NCBI GenBank assembly: GCA_045807745.1
Contig: JBJMGT010000036.1
Coordinates: forward strand, 47,112-111,111
DNA length: 64,000 nt
DNA from: QHXQ01 sp045807745
GTDB lineage: Bacteria; Acidobacteriota; Blastocatellia; Pyrinomonadales; Pyrinomonadaceae
Reading direction: 5' to 3'
Made by a program: the position numbers and the translations under genes
Notes under the pieces: generated by a model
Database searches by the model: none
What the model was told of the DNA's origin: nothing
The model's input: only the letters and a program-made list of their open reading frames with translations
Shown: positions 18,846 to 26,363 of the stretch, piece after piece
Position numbering within the stretch: position 1 is the stretch's first letter
Layout of the letters: every line of letters starts with the position of its first letter

Positions 18846-18896
18846 CGTCTTCCTCCGTTTGATTGAAGCACCGTTCAAATAGGGCCGCCCGAACTC

Positions 18897-19847
18897 CTAT
18901 TCACCGCGTTGCATGAACCAGACATCATCGGCATTGATGTAATCGCCGCCGGTCTTGCCGCCGTAGAGCCAGAGCTTGCCGTTAAAGGCAATGCTGTACT
19001 CTGTCCCGCGCGCCGTCCAAGGCGCATGGGCCGCGACCTGCTGCCAACGGATGCCGTCGCTTGTGGCCCACACGTCGTTGTATCCCAGCCCGCCGAACAT
19101 CCAGACGCGGTCGTTGAAGACGACGAAGTTGTTGCCGTGGCGCGCGGGCCAGTCGGCGCGCGCGGCGACGCTCACCCAGTTGCGCCCGTCGGTCGAGTGC
19201 CACGCGCCGTCGCCATTAAAGACCCACATCCGATCTTGCCAGACCACACTGTTGAGTTCGCCGCGCCACGGCGCGCTGTCCGTGACCTGCGTCCAGTTAA
19301 TGCCGTCCGTTGAAGACCACACGTCATTGAGCATACGGCTGGGCGTCTGATCGGCCCGGCCCGAACTCTCCGCCCCGCCTAAGACCCACAGCTTACCGCC
19401 AAAGACGAGCGTGCTGTGGCCGCGGCGCTCAGACCAAGCAGCCCGCGCCGTCATGCGCGTCCAATGTGTGCCGTCGTGCGTGGCCCACACGTCGTGCTTG
19501 AAGTTGTCCCAACTCTTGTCCATGCCGCCGAGCGTCCAGAGTTGGTCGTGGAAGAAGGCGTAGGTTGCGCCGTAGCGTTCGCCCCAAGCGGCATCGTGCG
19601 GCGTCTGTCGCCAGCGCACGCCGTCGGTCGAAGACCAGACCGAGTGATGACCGACCATCCAGAGCTTGCCGTCGAGCGCGACCACGGGCACGAGCCAGCG
19701 CGGCCAATCGCCCTGACCGGGCGGCACGGCTCGCGTCCATGAGCAATTCATCTCCGGGCCGGCGGCGTGCGGGCAGGCGGGCTTGAGCGGCGCGAGTGTG
19801 TGGGCGAAGGCGACGAGGGCCATTATCACGCTGAGTATCTGTTCCAT
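18897..19847 (-). CDS. Exported Kelch-like beta-propeller protein
   Basis: The protein is built of repeats of about 50 residues with the pattern 'DVWxSxDGxxWxxVTxxAxWxxRxxHxxxVFxxKLWVxGG'. At least five are visible: VWSSTDGVRW, VWATHDGTHW, VWSSTDGINW, AWHSTDGRNW and VWATSDGIRW. This is a Kelch/galactose-oxidase-like propeller. The start is ATG 19847, giving a short signal segment (ILSVIMALVAFAHTLAP). The upstream reading would add 16 residues. It lacks catalytic motifs of galactose oxidase, so a binding or scaffold role is more likely. It has 316 residues and is probably periplasmic or outer-surface. It follows a 336-base gap shared with the ABC transporter operon. Confidence 0.85.
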   Translation of the reverse strand: MEQILSVIMALVAFAHTLAPLKPACPHAAGPEMNCSWTRAVPPGQGDWPRWLVPVVALDGKLWMVGHHSVWSSTDGVRWRQTPHDAAWGERYGATYAFFHDQLWTLGGMDKSWDNFKHDVWATHDGTHWTRMTARAAWSERRGHSTLVFGGKLWVLGGAESSGRADQTPSRMLNDVWSSTDGINWTQVTDSAPWRGELNSVVWQDRMWVFNGDGAWHSTDGRNWVSVAARADWPARHGNNFVVFNDRVWMFGGLGYNDVWATSDGIRWQQVAAHAPWTARGTEYSIAFNGKLWLYGGKTGGDYINADDVWFMQRGE

Positions 19848-20183
19848 CGTGCCCCCTTTCGGCTGCGGCTGCGATTCACGCGCGAGGTCGATCAATTTGA
19901 CGGATGAGCGGGAACATTTCTTCCCTACGCGGCGTTAGGCGAATATCCGCCGAGCCGGCCGAGCGCGCAGTCTCGACAAATTTGGCTTGCCAAAATCGCG
20001 CGCCCGCCGTATCTTGGGGCACAAGTAGTAAGGGTTAACTCAAATGCGATTTATCATGTCACGCATCCACATCGTCTGGCTGGCTTAGGTCAGCTCAATC
20101 TCTGACGGTCTCTCCGTCTTCTCTCAAACACAATTTGGAGAGTTGCTATTCGACCATCTACAGGTCGATAGAGGTGTAATACC
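19848..20183. other. Intergenic region, divergent promoters
   Basis: This 336-base stretch between the divergent Kelch-like gene and ABC transporter operon has no plausible coding frame or tRNA. It must hold promoters for both sides. Two short inverted repeats lie at its right end (20121-20142 and 20146-20171) and are listed separately. Confidence 0.5.
20121..20171 (+). promoter_or_regulatory. Two adjacent hairpins in the leader of the ABC operon
   Basis: The first inverted repeat pairs ctctcaaa with tttggagag around five bases. The second pairs ctattcgacc (20146-20155) with ggtcgatag (20163-20171). Each arm pair has a single-base bulge. The second hairpin ends right at the ribosome-binding site (agaggtg) of the ATPase gene. 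They could be an operator or an RNA element controlling translation. This was seen by eye only. Confidence 0.3.
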
Positions 20184-21056
20184 ATGACGCATCAAGGTAT
20201 CTACGTCCGCGATCTACAAAAATATTTCCACAAGCGCAAAGGCTTCCTGCGCACGCGCTCGACCTCCGTGCACGCGCTCAAGGATGTGTCGTTCGAGGTC
20301 GCTTTGGGTGAGACCTACGGGCTGTTGGGGCCGAACGGGTCAGGTAAGTCAACCTTGATCCGCGTGCTCTCGACGCTGCTCTCGCCCGACGGCGGCGAGG
20401 TGCGTTTGCTGGGTCATGCATTGCCCGGCGAGGAGCATTTGATCCGGCAGAAGATCGGGCGCGTCAGCGTGGACGCGGCGTTCTACAAGAAGCTGTCGGC
20501 GCGCGAGAACCTGTTGTACTCGGCTTATCTCTACGGGCTTGAGGGCCGTGCGGCCGAGCGGCGCGCGTTGGAGATTCTGGAACAGCTTGGTCTCGATGGC
20601 GAGCGCTTCACCGATCCGCTCGAAGAGATGAGTCGCGGCATGCAGCAGAAGGTCGCGATCACGCGCGCGCTCTTGATCAACCCGCCGCTCTTGCTGTTGG
20701 ACGAGCCGACGACCGGGCTTGATCCCAAGAGCCGGCGCGACGTGCAGACCTTCCTCGAAGAACTGCGGCGCACCGAAGGGACGACGATCCTTCTGACCTC
20801 GCACGACATGGCCGAGACGGAACGACTGTGTGCGCGGATCGGTTTTCTTGCGAAGGGTCGTTTGATCGCCGAAGGCACGGCCGATCAACTCAAGCAACAG
20901 GCCGGCGCGGCGTCTCTGGACGACGCGTTCATCGCGCTCGCGGGCGAGTCGTTGGAGGAGGAGACATCGAAGAAGGACGCGGCGGCGCACGCTCAGCCCG
21001 TCACTAACGGGCAGCCAATTGACGAAGCGGTGGTTGAACTCGCCGCGCAGGATTAG
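20184..21056 (+). CDS. ABC-2 type transporter ATP-binding protein
   Basis: This ATPase subunit of an exporter has 290 residues. Walker A is GLLGPNGSGKST and Walker B is LLLLDEPTTGLDP. The H-loop is TSHDM. The signature sequence is SRGMQQK, the variant of LSGGQ usual in NatA/DrrA-type exporters of drugs, polysaccharides or sodium. The C-terminal extension after residue 245 is acidic and Ala/Glu-rich, with no clear domain. The permease gene begins 14 bases downstream, so the two form an operon. Substrate unknown. Confidence 0.93.
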   Translation: MTHQGIYVRDLQKYFHKRKGFLRTRSTSVHALKDVSFEVALGETYGLLGPNGSGKSTLIRVLSTLLSPDGGEVRLLGHALPGEEHLIRQKIGRVSVDAAFYKKLSARENLLYSAYLYGLEGRAAERRALEILEQLGLDGERFTDPLEEMSRGMQQKVAITRALLINPPLLLLDEPTTGLDPKSRRDVQTFLEELRRTEGTTILLTSHDMAETERLCARIGFLAKGRLIAEGTADQLKQQAGAASLDDAFIALAGESLEEETSKKDAAAHAQPVTNGQPIDEAVVELAAQD

Positions 21057-21070
21057 AGGGAGTAACGGCC

Positions 21071-21895
21071 ATGGAACAAGTCTTAAGACAAGCTTACGCG
21101 TTCTTCTTCCGCGACTATCATCTGACGCGGCGCTACATGTCGTGGGTCGTCGTCTTCACGTTCTACGCCATCGTGAACTCGGCCACCATCGCGCTCATCG
21201 GCGTCGCGGCGGGCGACCGGCGTTTGACGCTGACGCTCTTGGTCGGCGTGCTGTTGTGGGGTTTCCTCTCGGTGCTCTTTAACGAGATCGCCAACTCGAT
21301 CACGTATGAGCGCTGGGAGGGTACGCTCGAATACACGTTCATGGCCCCCGTGTCGCGGCTCGTCCACTTGTTGGGCGTGAGCCTGTTCGTTGTGATCTAT
21401 AGCATCGTGAAAATGTTCGTCGTGATGGTGGGTTTGTGGTTGATGATCGATCTCGATCTGAGCGGCGCGAATCTGCCGGGGTTGGTGGTCGTGCTGGCGG
21501 TGAGCAGTCTGGCCTTTATCGGGCTGGGCTTGATGGCGGCGGTCTTGCCGGTTATCAGCCCGGAGCGCGGCGCGGAGGCGACGAACATCTTTCAGGGCAT
21601 CCTGCTCCTCGTCTCCGGCGTGTATTATCCGGTCGAGGTATTGCCGCGCTGGCTGCAACCGCTCGCGCTCATCTCGCCCGCGACCTACGCGCTGACCGCC
21701 TGCCGCAAGCTCATCGGCATCGAGGGCGCGCTCGCGCACACGGAGCACCTGACCGGCGCGCCGCTCGCGGCCGTCGTGCCTGAGCTGGCGGTGCTGCTCC
21801 TCATGGGCATCGTCATGATCCCGCTCGGTCTGTTCGTCTTCGGCCGCGTCGAGCAATGGGCCAAACGGACGGGCAAATTGAAGCGGACAGGATGA
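21071..21895 (+). CDS. ABC-2 type transporter permease
   Basis: This 274-residue integral membrane subunit shows about six hydrophobic helices: WVVVFTFYAIVNSATIALIGVAAG, TLLVGVLLWGFLSVLF, LLGVSLFVVIYSIVKMFVVM, GLVVVLAVSSLAFIGLGLMAAVL, an ILLLVSGVYYPVEVLP segment and a last helix near LAVLLLMGIVMIPLGLFVF. YYPVEVLPRWLQPLALISPATYALTACRKL is the conserved C-terminal motif of ABC-2 permeases. It pairs with the ATPase just upstream. No substrate-specific feature is visible. Confidence 0.92.
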   Translation: MEQVLRQAYAFFFRDYHLTRRYMSWVVVFTFYAIVNSATIALIGVAAGDRRLTLTLLVGVLLWGFLSVLFNEIANSITYERWEGTLEYTFMAPVSRLVHLLGVSLFVVIYSIVKMFVVMVGLWLMIDLDLSGANLPGLVVVLAVSSLAFIGLGLMAAVLPVISPERGAEATNIFQGILLLVSGVYYPVEVLPRWLQPLALISPATYALTACRKLIGIEGALAHTEHLTGAPLAAVVPELAVLLLMGIVMIPLGLFVFGRVEQWAKRTGKLKRTG

Positions 21896-21900
21896 AAGAA

Positions 21901-21965
21901 AGGGTGAGGGATGAAGGATGAATAAGAAGCTGTTTTTATTTATCCCTCATCCCTCATCCTTCAGC
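21901..21965. repeat. Heptad inverted repeat (gatgagg)
   Basis: The convergent gap between the ABC permease and the next gene contains 7-bp units gtgaggg, atgaagg, atgaata on the left (21901-21922). The complement (ccctcat ccctcat ccttcag) lies on the right (21942-21965), around an AT-rich loop. The hairpin lies just after the stop codons of both genes, and its loop includes ttttt, so a bidirectional terminator role is plausible. Confidence 0.75.
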
Positions 21966-21966
21966 C

Positions 21967-22260
21967 CTATTCTTTAAGCATCGTCACTTCATCATCAACC
22001 ACGCGTGCCAGATACGCACCATCGCGCATGACCCATGCGATGCGGTGGCCGCGCTGCGCTAGCTTGGCCCATTCGCTCGTCTTCTTCGGATTCTGTTCGA
22101 TGAGAACTGCGTCGTCAGGCAGTTCGACGTAGCGCAAGCCAGAGCGGGCGAACTTTTTGACGCCGCGCCCGCCGCTGAATAGTTTGGCAAACGCAACGAG
22201 AATCTGTCCCGGCGTCAACTCTTCGGGGGCGTCGTCTGTGCGGCGGTCGCGTGTGGCCAT
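21967..22260 (-). CDS. Hypothetical protein, 97 residues
   Basis: This is a small soluble protein with no recognised domain. The N-terminal third is polar (RRTDDAPEELTPGQILVAFAKLFSGG). The rest alternates strands and charged turns (LRYVELPDDAVLIEQNPKKTSEWAKLAQRGHRIAWVMRDGAYLARVVDDEV), which looks like a real folded protein. aaaggag precedes the ATG at 22260. It starts 15 bases after the receiver-domain gene and is read in the same direction, so the two are likely one operon. A signalling accessory role is a guess from position alone. Confidence 0.65.
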   Translation of the reverse strand: MATRDRRTDDAPEELTPGQILVAFAKLFSGGRGVKKFARSGLRYVELPDDAVLIEQNPKKTSEWAKLAQRGHRIAWVMRDGAYLARVVDDEVTMLKE

Positions 22261-22275
22261 GCGGGATGGACTCCT

Positions 22276-22665
22276 TTATGCGCCTGTGCCGTTGTGCCCG
22301 TCGAGTAGGCGCGCGCCCAGACCGAGCACTTCTTTGGCGCGGTAAGGTTTGCTGATGTAGGCGTCGAAGCCGGCCGCGAGCGCCCGCTGCCGATCCTGTT
22401 CGGAGGCATATACGGTGACGACGACGCAAGGTAGGTGGCGCGTGCGCTCGTCGGCGCGCAAAGCGCGGAGCACGCCCCAGCCGTCCAGCTTTGGCATCGC
22501 GAGATCGACGAGCGCCAGCGCGAAGGCTTCGGCGCGCGCCACCTCAAGGCACTCGTGCCCGTTGCGCGCCTCGTGCACGCTGTAGCCGGCCTCGGTCAAC
22601 AGCAGCCGCAGCAACTCGCGGTTGTCGTCGTGATCGTCGGTGATGAGAATCCGCGTTGAGGGCAT
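22276..22665 (-). CDS. Single-domain response regulator (receiver only)
   Basis: This is a CheY-like receiver with no output domain, about 129 residues. The acidic pocket is DDHDD near the N-terminus. The phospho-accepting Asp lies in ALVDLAMPKLDGWGV. The conserved Thr/Val region is CVVVTVYAS and the Lys is in YISKPYRAKE. The ATG at 22665 (MPSTRILITDD) is the natural start; a GTG 15 bases upstream is possible. Such proteins relay phosphate or bind a partner; no kinase is nearby. It is followed closely by the 97-residue unknown gene. Confidence 0.9.
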   Translation of the reverse strand: MPSTRILITDDHDDNRELLRLLLTEAGYSVHEARNGHECLEVARAEAFALALVDLAMPKLDGWGVLRALRADERTRHLPCVVVTVYASEQDRQRALAAGFDAYISKPYRAKEVLGLGARLLDGHNGTGA

Positions 22666-22734
22666 AAGCAAGTCGGACACTAATCGGGTCGCGGCGCGCC
22701 GTTATAGCGTAGCGGTGCGCGGAGTGTCAAACGT

Positions 22735-22832
22735 AAGTCTCAAGTCTCAAGTCCCATGTCCCATGTCCAAAGTCTAAAGCCCATGCCCGTTTGCGGCGTG
22801 GGACTTTGGACTTGAGACTTGGGACTTGAGAC
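22735..22832. repeat. Heptad inverted repeat (agtctca)
   Basis: Between the HGSNAT-like gene and the receiver gene, both minus strand, lie 7-bp steps agtctca, agtctca, agtccca, tgtccca, tgtccaa, agtctaa (22735-22778). The complementary arm is at 22800-22832. The loop is about 20 bases and GC-rich. It sits immediately downstream of the 433-residue membrane protein gene and upstream of the receiver operon. Confidence 0.75.
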
Positions 22833-22839
22833 GTTGCCT

Positions 22840-24141
22840 TTATAGATAACTGAGCCACGCCGAGCGGCGGCGCTGTTTGAGTCGCGCCCACCAACGGCAG
22901 GGCGGATAGAGCAACAGCACTGCGCCGAGCCAGACGAGATAGACAACGAGCAGGTTGTAGCCAAAGTCCGGCGGCGGCGCTGGGCCGTTGAAGAGGCTGA
23001 ATAGCTGTTTGCCGTAGCGTGCGAAGGCAAAGCCGACGGCGAGCAGGTGGAGCAGAAAGATGTGCAGCAGGTAATAGAAGAGCGGCACGCGCCCGAAGGT
23101 GCGGAAGAAGTTGGCGAGCGCGCCCGTCCAGCGCTCAAGGAGCGGCAGCAGCGCAATCGCGGGCCCCAATGTCATCAACAGGTAGAGCAGCGACGGCGGA
23201 TACTTCTGGCAGTTGATGAATGAGAAGACGGTGAAGAGCGGCGATTGTTGCGCGGCCCACGGCTGCGGGTCGCCGTAGAGATTCGTCGCGCGAATCACGA
23301 TGAAGGCAAGCGTGAGCGCCAAGCCCAACCGCAGTAAAACTTTGCGCCGCCGCTCGGCAGGCAGTTGCAGCAGCCGACCGAAACAGTAGCCTACGGCCAT
23401 CACGCCGATCCACGGGATGAGCGGGTATTGCACGAGGAACGTAAAGCCACCGGGCGGCGGCGCGCCCCAATGCATCGGCCCCTGCTCGTGCAGCAGCAGC
23501 CACGGCAGCCGGAGGCTGCCAAGAGTTTCGGCGTGCACGCGGTCGAGCAGATTGTGGCCGCCGATCATGATGAGACCGAAGCCCGCGATGGCGCGCAATG
23601 GTAGATAGATGAGCGCGGCGAGCACGATCATCGAGCAGCCTAGCGCCCAGATCACTTGCACGAAGACGAAGCCGTAAGAGAGATCGAACGCCCACCCCAA
23701 GCGTATGAGCGTAAACTCCAACACGACCAGCCACAGTCCGCGCGTGACGAGAAACCACGAGAGGTCGCGCTTCGACTTGCCGCGCGCGAGCGACAGATAT
23801 GCGCCCGTGCCCGCGAGGAAGACGAAGACCGGCGCGCAGAAGTGCGTGATCCAGCGCGTCAGAAAAAGCGCGGCGTTGGTCTTTGACAGATCAGTCGGAT
23901 CGAATAGGAGCGCGTCGTGATGAAAAAAGTCGCGCGTATGATCGAGCGCCATGATGACCATGACGAGACCACGCAAGAGATCGACCGAGTCGAGCCGCCC
24001 GGCGCGCGCAAATGTTTCAGTGCGTGCTGCGACATCGGCGGCCAAACGCTCGGTCATGGTCGCCGATGGAACGCGGTCTGTCACGACCGCCGTATCTACT
24101 GCATGGAGCGGCACGTCAATGGGGGTTGAATTGGGCGTCAT
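22840..24141 (-). CDS. HGSNAT-like (DUF1624) membrane protein
   Basis: This polytopic membrane protein of 433 residues belongs to the family of heparan-alpha-glucosaminide N-acetyltransferase catalytic-domain proteins. Its signature RLDSVDLLRGLVMVIMALDHTRDFFHHDA is unmistakable, and FFRTFGRVPLFYYLLHIFLLHLLAVG is the conserved late segment. About ten hydrophobic helices follow the ~50-residue polar N-terminus. In bacteria the family is thought to transfer acyl groups across the membrane to sugars; the actual substrate here is unknown. aaagga lies upstream of the ATG at 24141. It is a single gene, read in the same direction as the methyltransferase upstream. Confidence 0.88.
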   Translation of the reverse strand: MTPNSTPIDVPLHAVDTAVVTDRVPSATMTERLAADVAARTETFARAGRLDSVDLLRGLVMVIMALDHTRDFFHHDALLFDPTDLSKTNAALFLTRWITHFCAPVFVFLAGTGAYLSLARGKSKRDLSWFLVTRGLWLVVLEFTLIRLGWAFDLSYGFVFVQVIWALGCSMIVLAALIYLPLRAIAGFGLIMIGGHNLLDRVHAETLGSLRLPWLLLHEQGPMHWGAPPPGGFTFLVQYPLIPWIGVMAVGYCFGRLLQLPAERRRKVLLRLGLALTLAFIVIRATNLYGDPQPWAAQQSPLFTVFSFINCQKYPPSLLYLLMTLGPAIALLPLLERWTGALANFFRTFGRVPLFYYLLHIFLLHLLAVGFAFARYGKQLFSLFNGPAPPPDFGYNLLVVYLVWLGAVLLLYPPCRWWARLKQRRRSAWLSYL

Positions 24142-24300
24142 AAAAACTTCTATCCTTTGTGTTTGCCGAGAGCAGGATCGTTACGGCGAGGCGGTGCTGC
24201 TTAACTTACGGCCAGATATTTAACGCCTCGCTTTTTAAGCCAGAACAACCGCGCAGGTCAAACTTTTTGTGACGACCGGCAGAGCGGGCCCGAGTTGAAC

Positions 24301-24318
24301 GGACACAGAGGCGCAAAC
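24301..24318 (-). repeat. CTCTGTG-type intergenic repeat, copy 3
   Basis: On the minus strand this short stretch reads gtttgcgcctctgtgtcc, resembling the core of the stretches at 615-657 and 2127-2158. It lies just beyond the end of the methyltransferase gene. The match is short, so confidence is low. Confidence 0.25.
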
Positions 24319-24321
24319 AGG

Positions 24322-24873
24322 CTAAGCTTCTTTGACCACCTCGAACTCGAAATAGATCGTCTTGCCGCGAATGACGAAGCAGAGATATTGCTCCCAGAAG
24401 CGGCGCAGGAAGCGTAAAGCCGGATAGCGATTGCAACTGTTGACGAGTAGCTCGAAGCCGAGCGCGCGCCAGAGCTTCAACATGGTCACGCGGACGAGGC
24501 GCGGGCGCAATTGCACGTGGCTGTAGAAGTCGAAGTCGGGGCGCTGCCCTGTGAAGTAGGCGAACGATTCGGTGGTCAGATGATGTTTGTGCGTCGGGTC
24601 GGTGTAGGAGGCGATGTCCGAATAGTGCGGCGTGTCGAGGCGGATGAGCGCGCCGGGGCGGGCGATGCGGTATAGTTCCGCGACGACGGCGAGCACGTCG
24701 TCGATATGCTCGATTACTTGGTTGCCGATGATGAGATCGAATTCGTTGTCGGGGAACGGATAGGGCACGCGGTTCAGATCGTGGATCACGTCCGCCTCCG
24801 TGCGCGGGTTGCTGTCGAGGCCGATTGCGCCGGGCGTCTTATGCTTACCGCAGCCGATGTCGAGAATCTTCAT
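24322..24873 (-). CDS. SAM-dependent class I methyltransferase
   Basis: This is a 183-residue Rossmann-fold methyltransferase. Motif I is ILDIGCGKHKTPGAIGLD, motif II region is ADVIHDLN, and motif post-II is FDLIIGNQVIEHIDDV, as in the Methyltransf_11/23 families. The chosen ATG at 24873 (MKILDIGCG) places motif I at the very N-terminus, which is common for this branch. An upstream in-frame extension would read through a palindromic intergenic element and is rejected. The C-terminal part (RFWEQYLCFVIRGKTIYFEFEVVKE) resembles methyltransferases near sugar or lipid biosynthesis genes. Substrate unknown. Confidence 0.85.
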   Translation of the reverse strand: MKILDIGCGKHKTPGAIGLDSNPRTEADVIHDLNRVPYPFPDNEFDLIIGNQVIEHIDDVLAVVAELYRIARPGALIRLDTPHYSDIASYTDPTHKHHLTTESFAYFTGQRPDFDFYSHVQLRPRLVRVTMLKLWRALGFELLVNSCNRYPALRFLRRFWEQYLCFVIRGKTIYFEFEVVKEA

Positions 24874-24982
24874 GCGTGAAACTTTCGCCGCCGCGCGCGC
24901 GTCTACCTCAGCGCTAGAGGTGCGGCAGTGTAACCGTCGCCTTCGGGCGCGCACAAGCGCCTGAAGGTAGAAAGAACCTGTT

Positions 24983-25123
24983 GCTGGGAGTGCGGGCATC
25001 CCTGCCCGCCAACGCGTGCGTGCGCACGCTTTAAGTGTTCGTTTACATGCAAGCTTGAGTTTCAGCGCATCATCTGTTCGCGCTGGCGCGCTCAAGGCGG
25101 GCAGGGATGCCCGCACTCCCGGC
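24983..25123. repeat. Palindromic MITE-like element with 28-bp inverted ends
   Basis: The arms 24983-25010 and 25096-25123 are inverted copies of one another with a single mismatch in 28 bases. Each arm contains the internal near-palindrome tgcgggcatccctgcccgc. The 85-base middle part includes the small palindrome gcgtgcgcacgc. No transposase frame is inside. The element lies between the divergent methyltransferase and PDZ genes, in a 339-base gap that otherwise holds their promoters. It looks like a small non-autonomous or REP-like repeat. Confidence 0.7.
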
Positions 25124-25212
25124 GCTATGCTGCCATAATTTTTCGGAACTCATAAACCCGCTCCGGCGTGCAAACGGCGGGAGCATCCTATCATTTGGAG
25201 GAAGATGATTTT

Positions 25213-26238
25213 ATGACCAGAGCAACTCTGTTCTGTGCCGTTGCTGTGCTGCTCGTCGCGACGGGTCTCACGCACGCGCAAGTGATCGCGACCACGCCGG
25301 ATCAAGACGAGGGGCACGCGTTTGCCATGACGCTCTTTGGCGGCGGCAACTTTCTCGGCGTAACGACGGAGAGCGTGACGAAAGAGACGCAAGGGCGCTA
25401 CAACCTGTCGGGCGAGCCGCGCGGCGTCGCTGTGTTGAGCGTGATGGCGAACAGTCCGGCCGCCAAGGCCGGCTTGCAAAAGGGCGACGTGATCCTGCGC
25501 TTCGACGGCGAGACGGTGTCGAGCGTGCAGAAGCTCCAACGGCTGATCAGCGAAGCTGCGCCGGAGCACGTCACGCGCTTGACTATCAGCCGCAACGGCG
25601 CGGAGCAGGACGTGTCCGTCACGCTCGCGCGCCGCGAAGAGTTTCCGCGCGTGCAAGGCTTTAAGCTCGGCCCCGGCGAAGAGTTCAAACTCGGCGAAGG
25701 TTGGCCAAAAGATAACGGGGCTTGGCAGAAGCAGATGGACGAGTTGCGCCAGCATTTCGACAAGCTGCCCAAGGATGGCAACTCATTCGTCCTCTTCGGC
25801 AACAGCCGGCGCATCGGCGTCACGACGACGCAGTTGACCGCGCAGTTGGCCGACTACTTCGGCCTCGCGGGGCGCATGGGCGTGCTCGTCACGTCGGTCG
25901 CGGAGAATAGCCCGGCGGCCAAAGCAGGGCTAAGAGCGGGCGACATCATTACGGATGTTGACGGCGAGAAGATCAGCGCGACCGGCGATCTGGTGCGCGC
26001 GCTCGGCCGCCGCGATGAGGGCGACGTGACGCTCAATGTGACGCGCGACAAGCAGACGCGCACCGTCAAGGTGACGCCCGAACGCGCGCAGCCTTCAACT
26101 CTGTTTGGGCCCGACACGCCGCCGATGACGTTTGCCATGCCGCGCATCTCTGTGCGCCTGCCGCGTATCGTCATGCCGCGCGTTAAGCTCACAACGCCGC
26201 GCGCCACGACGCTGCGGTTCAAGCCCATCATACTTTGA
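25213..26238 (+). CDS. Exported double-PDZ-domain protein
   Basis: A signal peptide spans about residues 1-22 (ATLFCAVAVLLVATGLTHA). There are two PDZ domains. The first, about residues 60-140, has RGVAVLSVMANSPAAKAGLQKGDVILRFDGE. The second, about 205-285, has MGVLVTSVAENSPAAKAGLRAGDIITDVDGE. No protease domain of the HtrA or S41 type is attached, so the protein probably binds peptides or exposed C-termini as an adaptor. The C-terminus is Pro/Arg-rich (MPRISVRLPRIVMPRVKL). The start is ATG 25213, with ggagg 11 bases upstream; the earlier in-frame codon is rejected because it would bury the signal peptide. Confidence 0.88.
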   Translation: MTRATLFCAVAVLLVATGLTHAQVIATTPDQDEGHAFAMTLFGGGNFLGVTTESVTKETQGRYNLSGEPRGVAVLSVMANSPAAKAGLQKGDVILRFDGETVSSVQKLQRLISEAAPEHVTRLTISRNGAEQDVSVTLARREEFPRVQGFKLGPGEEFKLGEGWPKDNGAWQKQMDELRQHFDKLPKDGNSFVLFGNSRRIGVTTTQLTAQLADYFGLAGRMGVLVTSVAENSPAAKAGLRAGDIITDVDGEKISATGDLVRALGRRDEGDVTLNVTRDKQTRTVKVTPERAQPSTLFGPDTPPMTFAMPRISVRLPRIVMPRVKLTTPRATTLRFKPIIL

Positions 26239-26242
26239 GCTA

Positions 26243-26362
26243 GAAGTCAGAACCGCCTGCTGCAAGCGGGCGGGAGTAACGATTGCGGATTGTAGATTTC
26301 GGATTGCGGATTGGCAGAATTCCTGCACTTAATCCGCAATCCAAAATCCGCAGTCCGCAATC
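26243..26362. repeat. Motif plus heptad inverted repeat (attgcgg), second copy
   Basis: At 26243-26276 lies a stretch with agtcagaaccgcct followed by gcaagcgggcggg. It matches the reverse complement of 9033-9064 at nearly every position. It runs directly into a heptad inverted repeat with units attgcgg, attgtag, atttcgg, attgcgg (26281-26312). The complementary arm is at 26331-26361 with a short loop. Layout and heptamer are the same as at 8943-9064 read on the other strand. It sits in a convergent gap and may terminate both genes. Confidence 0.75.
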
Positions 26363-26363
26363 T

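Noticed and set aside
24874..25116. N-terminal extension of the methyltransferase
   Set aside because: The extra 81 codons run through the palindromic repeat and lack coding character. ATG 24873 places motif I at the normal spot.
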